This document shows positions 22,301 through 32,000 of a stretch of DNA of 34,282 bases, in pieces (position 1 is the first letter of the stretch; each line of letters starts with the position of its first letter). The notes beneath the pieces are model-generated. The model was not told the DNA's origin. It did not search any database and saw nothing but the letters and a program-made list of their open reading frames with translations. Location: contig JAHBMJ010000839.1 in assembly GCA_018398765.1 (NCBI GenBank), positions 1 through 34,282 on the forward strand, read 5' to 3'. The translations under genes were made by a program, and so were the position numbers. This DNA is from Chromera velia. Its lineage: Eukaryota > Sar > Chromeraceae.

Positions 22301-24392
22301 CTACTCGACATGTGCACTGTACCAGAATGGAACAAACCCCCTTGCAGTTAAACCACACTCCTCCCTCACTCATTCAACGTCACACCCGACAGGCCACCCG
22401 CACAGAAGCAGACCCACACATGCGCTTATCCAACGGCCCCTCCTCATCCTTCATCCTTCCTGACCACCAAGTCACTCACCCATCTAGGGCACTGGGGCCT
22501 CAGAATGTCTCCAGACACAAACTCTTCGCATTCGTCTGCCTCCTCTTCCTGCTCCTCACTCCTCCCGTTGGAATTTTTCGTCTGCCCCCCCCTCTTTTTT
22601 CCCGTTTCTCTGTCGGACACAAACGAGGCCATCGCGGCGTCGCAGCTGGGCAATTTGGGTCTGTGTTGGGCGCGCCGCCTCCAGAGTTCCAAATTCCCGA
22701 ACGCAGCGTTCACACCGATCCACTCGTCTGCAGGCTTCTTCGTCTCCTCCACCCTCACCAGGCCGTGGCGCCTGCGCACACACATACACATTCACGTACG
22801 CATACACATACACATATACATACATACATATGCATACACATACACGTATACATACATACACACACACACACATATACATACAAAAACAGAGACTTGAATA
22901 CACAAGGAAAGCCCTACACACGTTCCTGGAATCGCCAATGATTCTCTTCTCGCACGCACACAGCAGGATGGATTGCTTGCAGGGTGTGTGTGCTCGATTT
23001 GAGGTCACGATCAGAGGATTCAAAGGGGAAAAAAGGAACAGAAAAGGAAATTGATTAAAAGGCGGGAAAAGTTTTATTGCAGAGAGATATGAATCCATTC
23101 AGATAAGGACGCGCATGCACAGTGCAATTAGCACGAACCTGTCAGAGAACAGTCTGAAATTGCGCCCCAAAAGGAGAAAGGGCGGAAACTCATTCACTGA
23201 AGAAGGGAGTGTTGCGAGAACATCACGTGAGTTCAGCCCCTCCCCCTTGGCAAGGAAATTTCGTCGTGCATCTGCCACAAGCACGAGCACGTCACTTGAG
23301 ACGAGACCGCTTCTCTGCAGGCAATGCAAAGGAAGAGAGGGAAGACAAAGGAAAGAGGGGAAGCAGGTAGGTAAAGTCGCAGAGCTGCGCACCTGAGTGC
23401 TGCCCCATACTATGAGCCAGCCAGTCAGCAAACCAGCCCATCATTCAGTCAGACAGTCAGTCAGCAAACCAGCCCATCATTCAGTCAGACAGACAGTCAG
23501 TCAGTCAGTCAGTCAGTCAGTCAGTCAGTCAGTCAGTCAGTCAGTCAGTCAGTCAATTTTTCTCGCGCACATATGCAGAATGATCGTAAGCCCATATCAA
23601 TTGTTCCTGTCCCTCCCGACTGACCACTAAGTGCACGAGGCTTCTCCACTTGTACGGGTGTGTCTCTACTGCCTTCTTGAGAGAGACCACCACACTCGCA
23701 AGGAGGTTCTGCTTCTCTATCGAGGAGGGAACCTTCCCTTCTCCAAACAAATTGGGGAAGGTCCCGATCGAACGTTCCGCCTCGGAGTCGTCTTTCTCCC
23801 TTCCCCTGGGGCCTGTGGGGCTTCTCAGCGTGTCAGGAATGACGTGTGTGAGACAATCGTCAGGACGCATGTTGACCTGAAACACCGAGGCCTGGATTTC
23901 AGTGTCAAGCACAGACAGGAAGAGAATCAGTCTGGTCACAGTCTCGACACCCTGACCCTTCGAGGCCGAGAGCTCAAAATTGCATCTCAACTTGCTTGCT
24001 AACATCGGGTTGTTGTACACGGGGTTTCGAGTGTCATAGGGTGCATTGAGAGGGGACTGCGAACGCCCCATGCCATTGTGCGCCTTTGTGCCTGACGAGT
24101 CAACGAGAAGCAGTTGTCGTGGGTCTAGAAGATGAACGTCTACATGCGCCTTCGGAGCACGAAACGGTTTGGAAGGAAGAATGGGCGAGATGTCAACGTT
24201 TGGATGGCTGCTCTTGGAGTACTTTAGAAGACTGATGGCACGGCTGAGAGGCTGCCCTATGTGCCATGAGGACGGAGTCCTGCCCCCTCCTCGTCCTCCT
24301 CCTTCCTTTTCTGCACCCACAGCGACGAACAGAGGGTCTCTTTCTCCACCGGTCCAGAGGAGAAGGAACAAGAGAAGGGATATGCTGACCAT
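17946..24392 (-). CDS. eight-exon gene for a secreted or membrane-anchored protein, about 894 residues, unknown
   Basis: Exons in transcript order: 24392-23625, 23314-23139, 22771-22480, 21679-21399, 20843-20665, 20043-19775, 19140-19032 and 18556-17946. Every junction has GT/AG borders and compatible phase, and the summed length (2685 bases including the stop) divides by three. The 5' end encodes a typical signal peptide (MVSISLLLFLLLWTGG). Exon 1 contains a possible beta-rich domain with YDTRNPVYNNP followed by LILFLSVLD, loosely reminiscent of C2 domains; this is weak. Exon 3 has a compact segment around EEWIG-like DEWIGVNAAFGNLELW. Exons 3-5 carry long acidic/Ser-rich low-complexity stretches. 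Exon 6 (DFDFDACKDLVSNVF, then PETARQRASGRLAVTG) looks helical and well folded. The last exon has SKTVAQVISKSVAEGVKQAL and a basic tail. No enzyme motif is recognised. The base N at 21417 falls in exon 4, so that stretch may contain a small assembly error. The final exon could instead splice onward. Confidence 0.65.
18744..18798. repeat. compound microsatellite (AC)n (AG)n in an intron
   Basis: An (AC) run is followed directly by an (AG) run. It lies in the intron between 18556 and 19032 of the minus-strand secreted-protein gene. A second copy of the same arrangement occurs at 18942-18997 in the same intron. Confidence 0.95.
18942..18997. repeat. second compound microsatellite (AC)n (AG)n in the same intron
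   Basis: It has the same order of dinucleotides as the tract at 18744-18798. It ends about 35 bases beyond the splice donor of the 19140-19032 exon. Confidence 0.95.
19293..19355. repeat. compound microsatellite (CT)n (GT)n in an intron
   Basis: A CT run is followed by a GT run. Read on the minus strand this is again AC followed by AG. It lies in the intron between the 20043-19775 and 19140-19032 exons. Confidence 0.95.
22776..22890. repeat. ACAT/AC-type microsatellite in an intron
   Basis: Interrupted (AC)n, (ACAT)n and (ATAC)n runs lie immediately upstream, in transcript sense, of the acceptor of the 22771-22480 exon of the secreted-protein gene. Confidence 0.92.
23411..23554. repeat. (AGTC)n tract in the first intron of the secreted-protein gene
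   Basis: A near-perfect (CAGT)n run is preceded by two copies of a longer unit containing AAACCAGCCCATCATTCAGT. It is placed between the 24392-23625 and 23314-23139 exons. Confidence 0.93.
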
Positions 24393-24738
24393 CCTCAGCT
24401 CTTTCCACACCCGTCCGGGCAGAGTGGGCAGTGGGCCTGTCTAGATGTGGAGTCCTGCTGTTGCAAAAAGCCTTTTGCGTTGCATGCTCATCGAAATTCG
24501 AACAAATCCAATCGCATACGGAAACAAGTCGAATCCTTGTGTGGACGAGGGTCTTCCTCTAAGCTGCTTTCTAGAATGGGCGTCCTGTTTATGCTTCTGG
24601 GCTTTGAGTTCGGCACCAGTTCTGCCGAATAAGAATGCGCCACACAATTGAACATCAAAACGTATACATTGTAAGCTAGCACGTATATGCGCATGCATGA
24701 AACTCGTGATCTGTATCGCTACCATGCGTGGATCCGGA
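24393..24738. promoter_or_regulatory. 5' flank of the secreted-protein gene
   Basis: The segment between the ATG at 24392 and the first inverted-repeat element shows no exon on either strand. The minus-strand promoter should lie here or across the element, but I see no diagnostic core element. Whether the element insertion affects expression is unknown. Confidence 0.35.
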
Positions 24739-24740
24739 TA

Positions 24741-25257
24741 CCCTGGACATTAATTTGTGGCCATTCTATGCGTGCCTAGGCGTGGAAGACCAATATAAAA
24801 CCATCTCCCCCTTTCACTGACCATCCCGCCTGAGCATGAGGTGGGGGCGTCTCCCTAGCCAAGCAAGAGCAAACAACACATGCTGTTGCTACCTATCCGT
24901 TTACTCGTTGCTTTGTTTTCTAACAGCTTTTCTACTCATCTCCCACACACACTTTCTCACTACCAGAGTGTTGCATCGATTGACAGAAGTCCAGGTACCG
25001 TAGTTAGACACAGTCAGTCAGTCAGTCCGTATGGAGCGTGAAAGAAAACGAGCATGCAGATGAACAATGCATGAATGAGTGCATGCGTACAATCTCTGTA
25101 TCCACATACGCAGAGGGCGCCAGGCGGCGGCGGCAGCGTCCCCCCCCCTCCACGGCGCACGCTCATCGGTCGGGGCCGGCCCAGGTCCTGTATGAAGGCC
25201 TGCAGAAAAGAAAAAGAAAGTCAAAGCATACAAATGGCCACAAATTAATGTCCAGGG
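24741..25257. mobile_element. MITE copy 1 with TA flanks and inverted ends
   Basis: The left end begins CCCTGGACATTAATTTGTGG and the right end is its reverse complement, continuing through GGCCATT. TA dinucleotides flank both ends (24739-24740 and 25258-25259), as produced by Tc1/mariner-type integration. The 517-base interior has no transposase frame, so the copy is non-autonomous. It shares almost all of its sequence with 26073-26493, including a (CAGT)n patch and a GC-rich (GGC)n patch. An extra segment of about 100 bases after 24770, containing TATAAAA, is absent from the other copy. Confidence 0.87.
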
Positions 25258-25259
25258 TA

Positions 25260-26070
25260 TCGTCACCTCTAAACCCTAAACCCAAATTTTCTCGAAATGA
25301 CTATTTTTCTCTTCTGACGGAAAAAATGCGAAGACGGGGGCAAATGGTTACCCAGCCTACCTATTAAGTTAATGACCCAGTTGTACTCTCTCCTTGCTTG
25401 CCTTCCCTTCTGCTTGCTCTCTCTGGCTTATTCGTAAGAGGCTTTCTGGTGCCACCCCCGGAGTGCGACTGAAATGGATACTCTTCCACAATTTTTCTGA
25501 GATCAGCAAAGAACAGCCGGTGCACTTCCTTTTCCCTCCCACCTGTTTTACCTTTCATCACTCTCTNTGTAGAGAAGCACACACACATTTCCCCTTCTTG
25601 TGTTCCCTTCTTGCCTCGCCTGCTACTCTTACTGACAGAAAGACTCAATTCTCATTGCAGTTTTCCTTCCCATTGCTTTTTTCTACATGCATGCGCCCCG
25701 TTAAGGTGACCAAAACGGCCGTATTTTGACTTCAAATCCCCCGGTAAATCATTGGAAAATATATGCGACCTCTGCTCAATATTCCAAATTTGCAGTCATC
25801 TGCTCTCCAGGAAGCGACATGATGTCGCAGAATTGTGCAAAGACCGACCCACGCACCCACTCACCAACCCATCTACTTACCTGTCCCCCGCCTCCACGCA
25901 CACACAGAGGGAAGGGAAAGGAGGCAGGGGGGTAAAAGCCAAGGCAAAAGACTTTTAGAGTGGCGCTACCCAGAGAGAGAATCAGGTGCCCTGAATGTCC
26001 TGCAGAGACGGCGAGAGCAGCAAAGGCCTGCATTCAAGAGAAAAAAGAACTCAAAGAATTTTTACTACCA
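25260..26070. other. spacer between the two MITE copies
   Basis: No complete gene was found. On the minus strand a short protein-like frame (EVHRLFFADLRKIVEEYPF and onward) at about 25440-25550 has a possible CAG acceptor before it and could be an isolated exon. The N at 25567 lies just outside it. Confidence 0.4.
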
Positions 26071-26072
26071 TA

Positions 26073-26493
26073 CCTTGGACATTAATTTGTGGCCATTCTA
26101 TGTGACAACACATGCTGTTGCTACCTATCCGTTTACTCGTTGCTTTGTTTTCTAACAGCTTTTCTACTCATCTCCCACACACACTTTCTCACTACCAGAG
26201 TGTTGCATCGATTGACAGAAGTCCAGGTACCGTAGTTAGACACAGTCAGTCAGTCAGTCCGTATGGAGCATGAAAGAAAACGAGCATGCAGATGAACAAT
26301 GCATGAATGAGTGCATGCGTACAATCTCTGTATTCACGTATGCAGAGGGCGCCAGGCGGCGGCGGCGGCGGCGTCCCCCCCCCCTCCACGGCGCACACTC
26401 ATCGGTCGGGGCCGGCCCAGGTCCTGTATGAAGGCCTGCAGAAAAGAAAAAGAAAGTCAAAGCATACAAATGGCCACAAATTAATGTCCAGGG
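26073..26493. mobile_element. MITE copy 2, internally shorter
   Basis: The element has the same inverted ends (left end with one change, CCTTGG for CCCTGG) and TA flanks at 26071-26072 and 26494-26495. The 421-base copy is in the same orientation as 24741-25257. It lacks about 100 bases near the left end and has a longer (GGC)n patch. Otherwise only scattered substitutions are visible. Confidence 0.87.
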
Positions 26494-26499
26494 TATCCG

Positions 26500-27780
26500 G
26501 TTGGGGATACTCCTGCATATAGAAGCCTTCATGAGTATGATCGAATTGCACAAAAAAAATCTAACGTTGGTCCGGCCCTCTCTCGCCGGGGGCAGCGGCA
26601 GCCCATGGCAGCCCACAACTTCACGCGACTTATAGACTTCAGAACATGCAAAAAAAAAACTAAACTTCAACTCCATCACCTTAGTAATGCTCCTTAACGT
26701 ACTTATATGGTTGTACGTTTCTTGATGTGGTTTTATGTAAAACTGAAATAAGCCTAAGTTTACCTAAGTTTTGAAACTAAACTTCTAGACTAAACCGAAT
26801 ACATTTAATATGATTATAACTAAAAAAAAAATTAGATCTATTAGAAATAATACTAAAAATTTTGTTAATGAATCAAAAAGTATTGAAAACTAGACATGAA
26901 TTGATAACAACTTGAAAATAGTTCACACTGTATCACATTGTACTACACGGTCCTTTTCAAAAAAGTGAAGTAAAGTAAAGAAAAAATATAATTTTAAAAT
27001 TAATTAATATAATTTCCCTACTTTTTTATTCTTGAAGTTTAATAGATCTATATCATTTATAAATTTGAGAACCTATGACTATCCCCATGATTTTTAAGTC
27101 CCGCACTCTGAAACTACCGTATGTTCAATAATTCACCGCAAAATTTCAAAAGATATAACTTTGCAACGATGAAGAGTTAGAAACTGAAACTTTTTGTGTG
27201 TAAACTCCCACTGATATACAACTAATTCTTGAAAAATATATGTATTGGCACAGCGGAGTCATAAGCAATCTTTTTTAATGCTTTATGAAAAACTTAGGTT
27301 TTTTGTTTGGAAGTCCGATTTTACATATTTTTTTTTTCTGATTATCTAAAGATTGTGAAGCGCTCTAAAGAGCAAAAGTACGAATTCCAACCCCCGGCTG
27401 TATATTTCTTTGTACGGCTATTTTAGAGCATCCTTCCTGAACATATGAGATTTTTTTGAAATTTTTTCAAACTCTATTTATTGAACATACGGTATATAGT
27501 TAGTATTTTTAATGCCATTTTGGAAGACTGTCATGACTATGTTTAAAATGTCTTAGACTCTTAGAATTTTTAGTGTTTTTAGGATAAAAATTTTGTTTAT
27601 AGGCGGTATGGCTGCAAAATAATACGTTTTAAAAACTTAATAAAAGATTCCCTGTTCTTTTATAGATTTATAACTAATTCTTGTTCTTACTTGTTTTTTT
27701 CTAAGGCAAGCCCTCAAACTTGATTGGAAAAATGCTTTTGAAAAGTGGTGAATGACATGGCTGTCGGGCTGCACTGGCAC
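26500..27780. other. third AT-rich island, no gene seen
   Basis: A short GC-rich patch at 26570-26630 is followed by more than 1 kb of A/T-rich DNA with multiple stops in all frames. It starts right at the right end of MITE copy 2. I see neither clear terminal repeats nor an open frame of protein character. Confidence 0.75.
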
Positions 27781-27893
27781 TGATGACTTAAACAGACGAG
27801 ACGAGACGAAGAGCTGTAGGGAAGATACATGCAAGATAGCTCGGGCGGCAGCGAAGGACTGTCACTTTCTCCGTCCCTCCCTCTACTTTCTCC

Positions 27894-27928
<35 letters not shown>

Positions 27929-28467
27929 CCTCCCTCCCTCCCTCCCTCCCTCCCTTCGTCCTTTGATTTTCCCCTGCAAGACAGGCCTACGCTCGTCCAT
28001 CTATCCGGGGGTGGCAATATTGATACAGGCCGGCGTGTCAGTTGCATAACATGCCCTTCAGCTCCACGCACGCGGTGCCGGGGTCATCACTCGCAGGGTC
28101 GGCCTGTCTATGGGTCATCATGTTTTTTTGCGCATCAAGGTTAGTGACGCATGGCTCTCTCTTTTCTAATCTCTCTCCATCTCTTTTTGTCTCTTTTTGC
28201 TTTTATGTGTCATTCTGCGCGCGTGTGTCCCTTTCTGCGGAATTGAAAGTCTTTTTGCGGCTTCTTCAGTCAATCTGGCTGTCTCTCTCAGCCAGACTCT
28301 TTCCCAGGCCCCTTTTTGTGCATGTGCTTCAATTGCATCGCGACATCATGCAGTTGTATGCACCACCCAATCAAAGCGACTTCCAAGTTTTTTTTGTGGA
28401 GACACCTTTCAAAGTTTCCGCACCAAGAAGTGAATTCATTCCTTTGTTTTCTCTTTTTGTTTCAACT
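27781..28467. other. 3' flank of the kinase gene with a (CT)n-(CCCT)n tract
   Basis: A (CT)n run changes into (CCCT)n at 27896-27955. The segment 28047-28140 on the plus strand is open and ends at a good donor (AAG followed by gttagt), but has no identifiable partner exon. Nothing else is supported. Confidence 0.5.
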
Positions 28468-28819
28468 TTAAACATCATATTCGAGCACTGAAAAAAACTC
28501 TGTGACCGCGGCATCGAAAAGCGAGGAGATCACGTGCTTGCCCACAGGCTTCTCCACGATTTGAGCAAAAAGCTGGGGCCAGTCAGCATTCTCCTGCTCT
28601 ATGACCTGCATGCATTCGTACATGCATTACAAGGAGGGAGACGCAGACGTGTGTGCGTGTATATTAATTTCTTAAGATGACGTCATGCAAGTGCACATTC
28701 AAGTACCTGGCGGTAATCTGGCGGGAAAGAGGCAGGAGAATGGACATAGAGGCAATGTGATTTTCTCTCTGCCTGTCTTTCTGCCTGTCTCTCTCTCGCC
28801 CCGCATATCTGCCTGTGCG

Positions 28820-28875
<56 letters not shown>

Positions 28876-29047
28876 TGTCTGTCTGTCTGTCTGTCTGCCC
28901 GTCTGTTTGTCTGTGCGTCGAGCGTTTGTGTTTCTGTCTGTCTGTCTGTCTGTTTGTCTCTCCGTCAACAGCAAGGTTCTGAAAGGAAAGCAAGAAAAGG
29001 GGGAGGAAATCTCGGTAAGTCTTCTGCTCTGTCTACTTGTCCGTCCC

Positions 29048-29078
<31 letters not shown>

Positions 29079-32000
29079 GTCTGTCTTTCTTTCTTTCTTT
29101 CTCTCTGTCTGCTGACTTTTCGAGACTGGGCGGAGTAGAGGACCGGGTAGATCAGAATTTTCTCTTCTGATGATGAGTTTGTGTGGAACGTTCTGAATGA
29201 GGCAGTGGAGGGGCTTCCGACTTTTACTGTGTCTACTTGTCCTTTTTCTCCTTCCACATCCTTCCCTGCTTCTTCTGCTGATGGGCAGCAAAACTTCTGA
29301 TCAGACGAGTGCGCCCCCTCCTCCTGCCGATTGGGAGTCTGCATTCCTTGCTGGTCTTTTTGTACCCCCACTCGCAAAAGCTTCAGCTCTCCTGGTTGAT
29401 GTGTTTCCACTCCATCAACCGAACATTCCTCCTGTTTCTTCAGCAACCTGCCCAAAGTCAATCCGCTGACGTTAGGCATTTCCATGTCCGTCAACAGAAA
29501 ACAGAGATGTTTTGATACTGGTTTGCGCCTTCCGGGGCTCGCGGGTTCTGATGACGGCGAGACAACCAGCGTCCCCACAACGTTCCGTCCATCTTCATAC
29601 GTTTTGATGATGCACCGGTCCACAGGTACATTTGCAGCTTCTTCTTTTGTAGATCCTGTCTCAGATCCTCCTCCCTCCCCCCCGCCCTGTCCTTTTCTAT
29701 TTGAACGATTGACAGATTCATTCGCTAAACTTCGAATTAGACGTTCGACGATTGTACGCATGAAGAAATCGTCTTCTACAATGATGATGCTCACAGACGA
29801 GCGCACTGTCTCGTACCTTGCAGCAAGCGAGCACAGCCGCTGGACCCCATTCGACCCAGCCAGCTGCAACAGATGACTCGGAATACTAGAAAGTGAATGC
29901 AGGCCGGATGGGGAAGGCAAGGAGGGCTGAAGAGGATTGCCTGCGAGTGTAGCTGCCTTGCTGCTGCTCCTTGTGCTGCGTCGGCGTAACTCTGTGCCAC
30001 TGGCGGCGGTAGTAGTCAGACAGGACGCAGCTGGGATATTATCCATTATACCAGGGGACGTTCGTGTTATGGAAGAAGTCAGATGTGAGTGAGGCTGCTT
30101 TCTCCTTACTGAAATAAAATCAGGAAGCCCGACAGAGACTGTCGCAGCCGGGGAAATACAACTCTCCCCTCGGTCGGATTCAGTTTTCGACACTGCGGGC
30201 CATTCAGACATCTCGTCTACGACCGACAATAGAGACGGTCGGAGACGGCTCTGTACCGTCGCACGGGAAGGAGAGGATGGAGTGATGTCAATACGAGCTC
30301 CATCTTGTCCAGCGACCTCTCCCATCTGATGATCTCGGGGCAAATCTAGGGAAGAGCTCGGTTGGTGGGATTCGAACGAAGAGACGTGTCGCTCGGAATG
30401 CGCACCTTCAGCTGCTTCTGCTTCTGCTGTCTTTCCTTGCTGTTCTTCTCCCCCTTGCCCTTCCGCTTCCTTCTCCGGACCCTCCTCCGAGGTCCCCGAT
30501 CTGACTGCATACAGACAGACCTGAAACTTCACTTCCGTACCCTTCCCTTCGCCCTCAGAGTGCACAGAGAGAGATCCCCCCATGGCGTTCAGAACGAGCT
30601 TGCACAGACGCAAACCCAAGGCAGACCCCCCCCCTCCCGTTTCGGTGCGGGTGTCGGATGGAGATTCCCCGCACATGATTGTCGGTAGGCAGACTGGATC
30701 GATGCCACATCCAGTGTCCTTCACAGAGACTTGCATTCGGATAAGAATCAGTCGCTTCTTCCACTGCGGCCCTGCAGCCTCCCCCTTCTCCTCCTCTCCC
30801 GCCGCATGCATCCATAAAGGAGGGGGGTTGCCGGGCTCTTCTGGCAGTCTAACTAGGCTTTTTTGGTCCTTCTCCTCCGTCTCTATTGACGTCTCATGGA
30901 CCACCACCTTTGTCTCCACGTGCCCGTTGACAGTAAATCTAGAAGCGTTGCTCAACAGATTCAGCAACACAGACTGCAACCGTGTCTCGTCCGCGTAGAC
31001 GGAAAGGCACGGGACCGTACTAAGGTTCGTCAGGAAGCTGTTTCTCTTTGCCTCCATTAAAGGGACACTCAGCTCCTCTGCAGGAATGAAAAGCGATTTC
31101 AAGGAGCACCAGCGGGGTTTGGAGACAACTGCATATCCAGACAAAAAATCGTCCCCCCGTCTGTTCTCTATGGGACTGTCGTCTGCCTCTGGCACGCGAG
31201 GACTTGCAGTGTCTGACTCGAATCCGAAAGGATCATTGCTAGAACACTTAGTGCTGCTGCTGCGGTTGTGTTGGAATCCTTTTTCTGCACTCGGGGCCTC
31301 TCTGTCTGTCGGGACTACAACCATTTGAGAGACCTCCAGCAGGTTGTTAGTGACTTGAAGGATGTTGGTGGCAGCGGCAGAACAGATGGTAACGTCATAG
31401 ATTAACTGGGGGATGGGAAGGGCGTCTGCTGCAGAGTGGGGGGCTTGAGAGTCGACTTGGGAGGTCCGTCTTGCGCCATCTGGCGGGATCTTGCTGGTCG
31501 TCATTTTGGGCGACAGGGGAGGGGAACAAGAGTCGTCCCTGTGCCTCTCTCTGTGAGACAAAGGGGCATGAAATGAAGCTGAATGTGAGGGTACGGGAGA
31601 GGGGATCAACTGAGTACTTCGGGGATCTTGAGGGGGGGTTCGCGGGGGGGATGATGGGGGGGGTGAGCGTATGTGTTTCCCATTGGTGTTAGTAGGTGTA
31701 AGAACTTCTGCTTGACTTCCAAGGCGGTCGGGTTTTTGTGTCGGGGTGCCGGGAGGAGGGGAGGCGTTGAAGGGGCTGAGCTGTGCCAGAAGAGAAGTGC
31801 AGCAGAACTTGAGAGAGGTCACTGGGGTGCGCAACTCATGAGACAGTCTGCAGGAAGTGGACAGATGGGGGTTGGGTGACATGCAGTTGGACGGTCAGAC
31901 TTGACATGCCGTTTTGTGCCCAAGCGTGTCTGTCGGCTGCTCTTCTTGTGCACCTCTTTATCCTCCTGTCTGTCTCTTTGTCTGCTTGTGCATGTATGTC

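Noticed and set aside
28042-28491. Plus-strand frame of 149 residues
   Set aside because: It overlaps the stop of the kinase gene at 28468-28491. The segment to 28140 ends in a good donor but has no partner exon, and the rest is Phe/Ser/Leu-rich and shadowed by the minus strand.
28664-29170. Frames of 90-160 residues rich in Cys-Val, Ser-Leu or Thr-His
   Set aside because: They translate microsatellites inside the last kinase intron.
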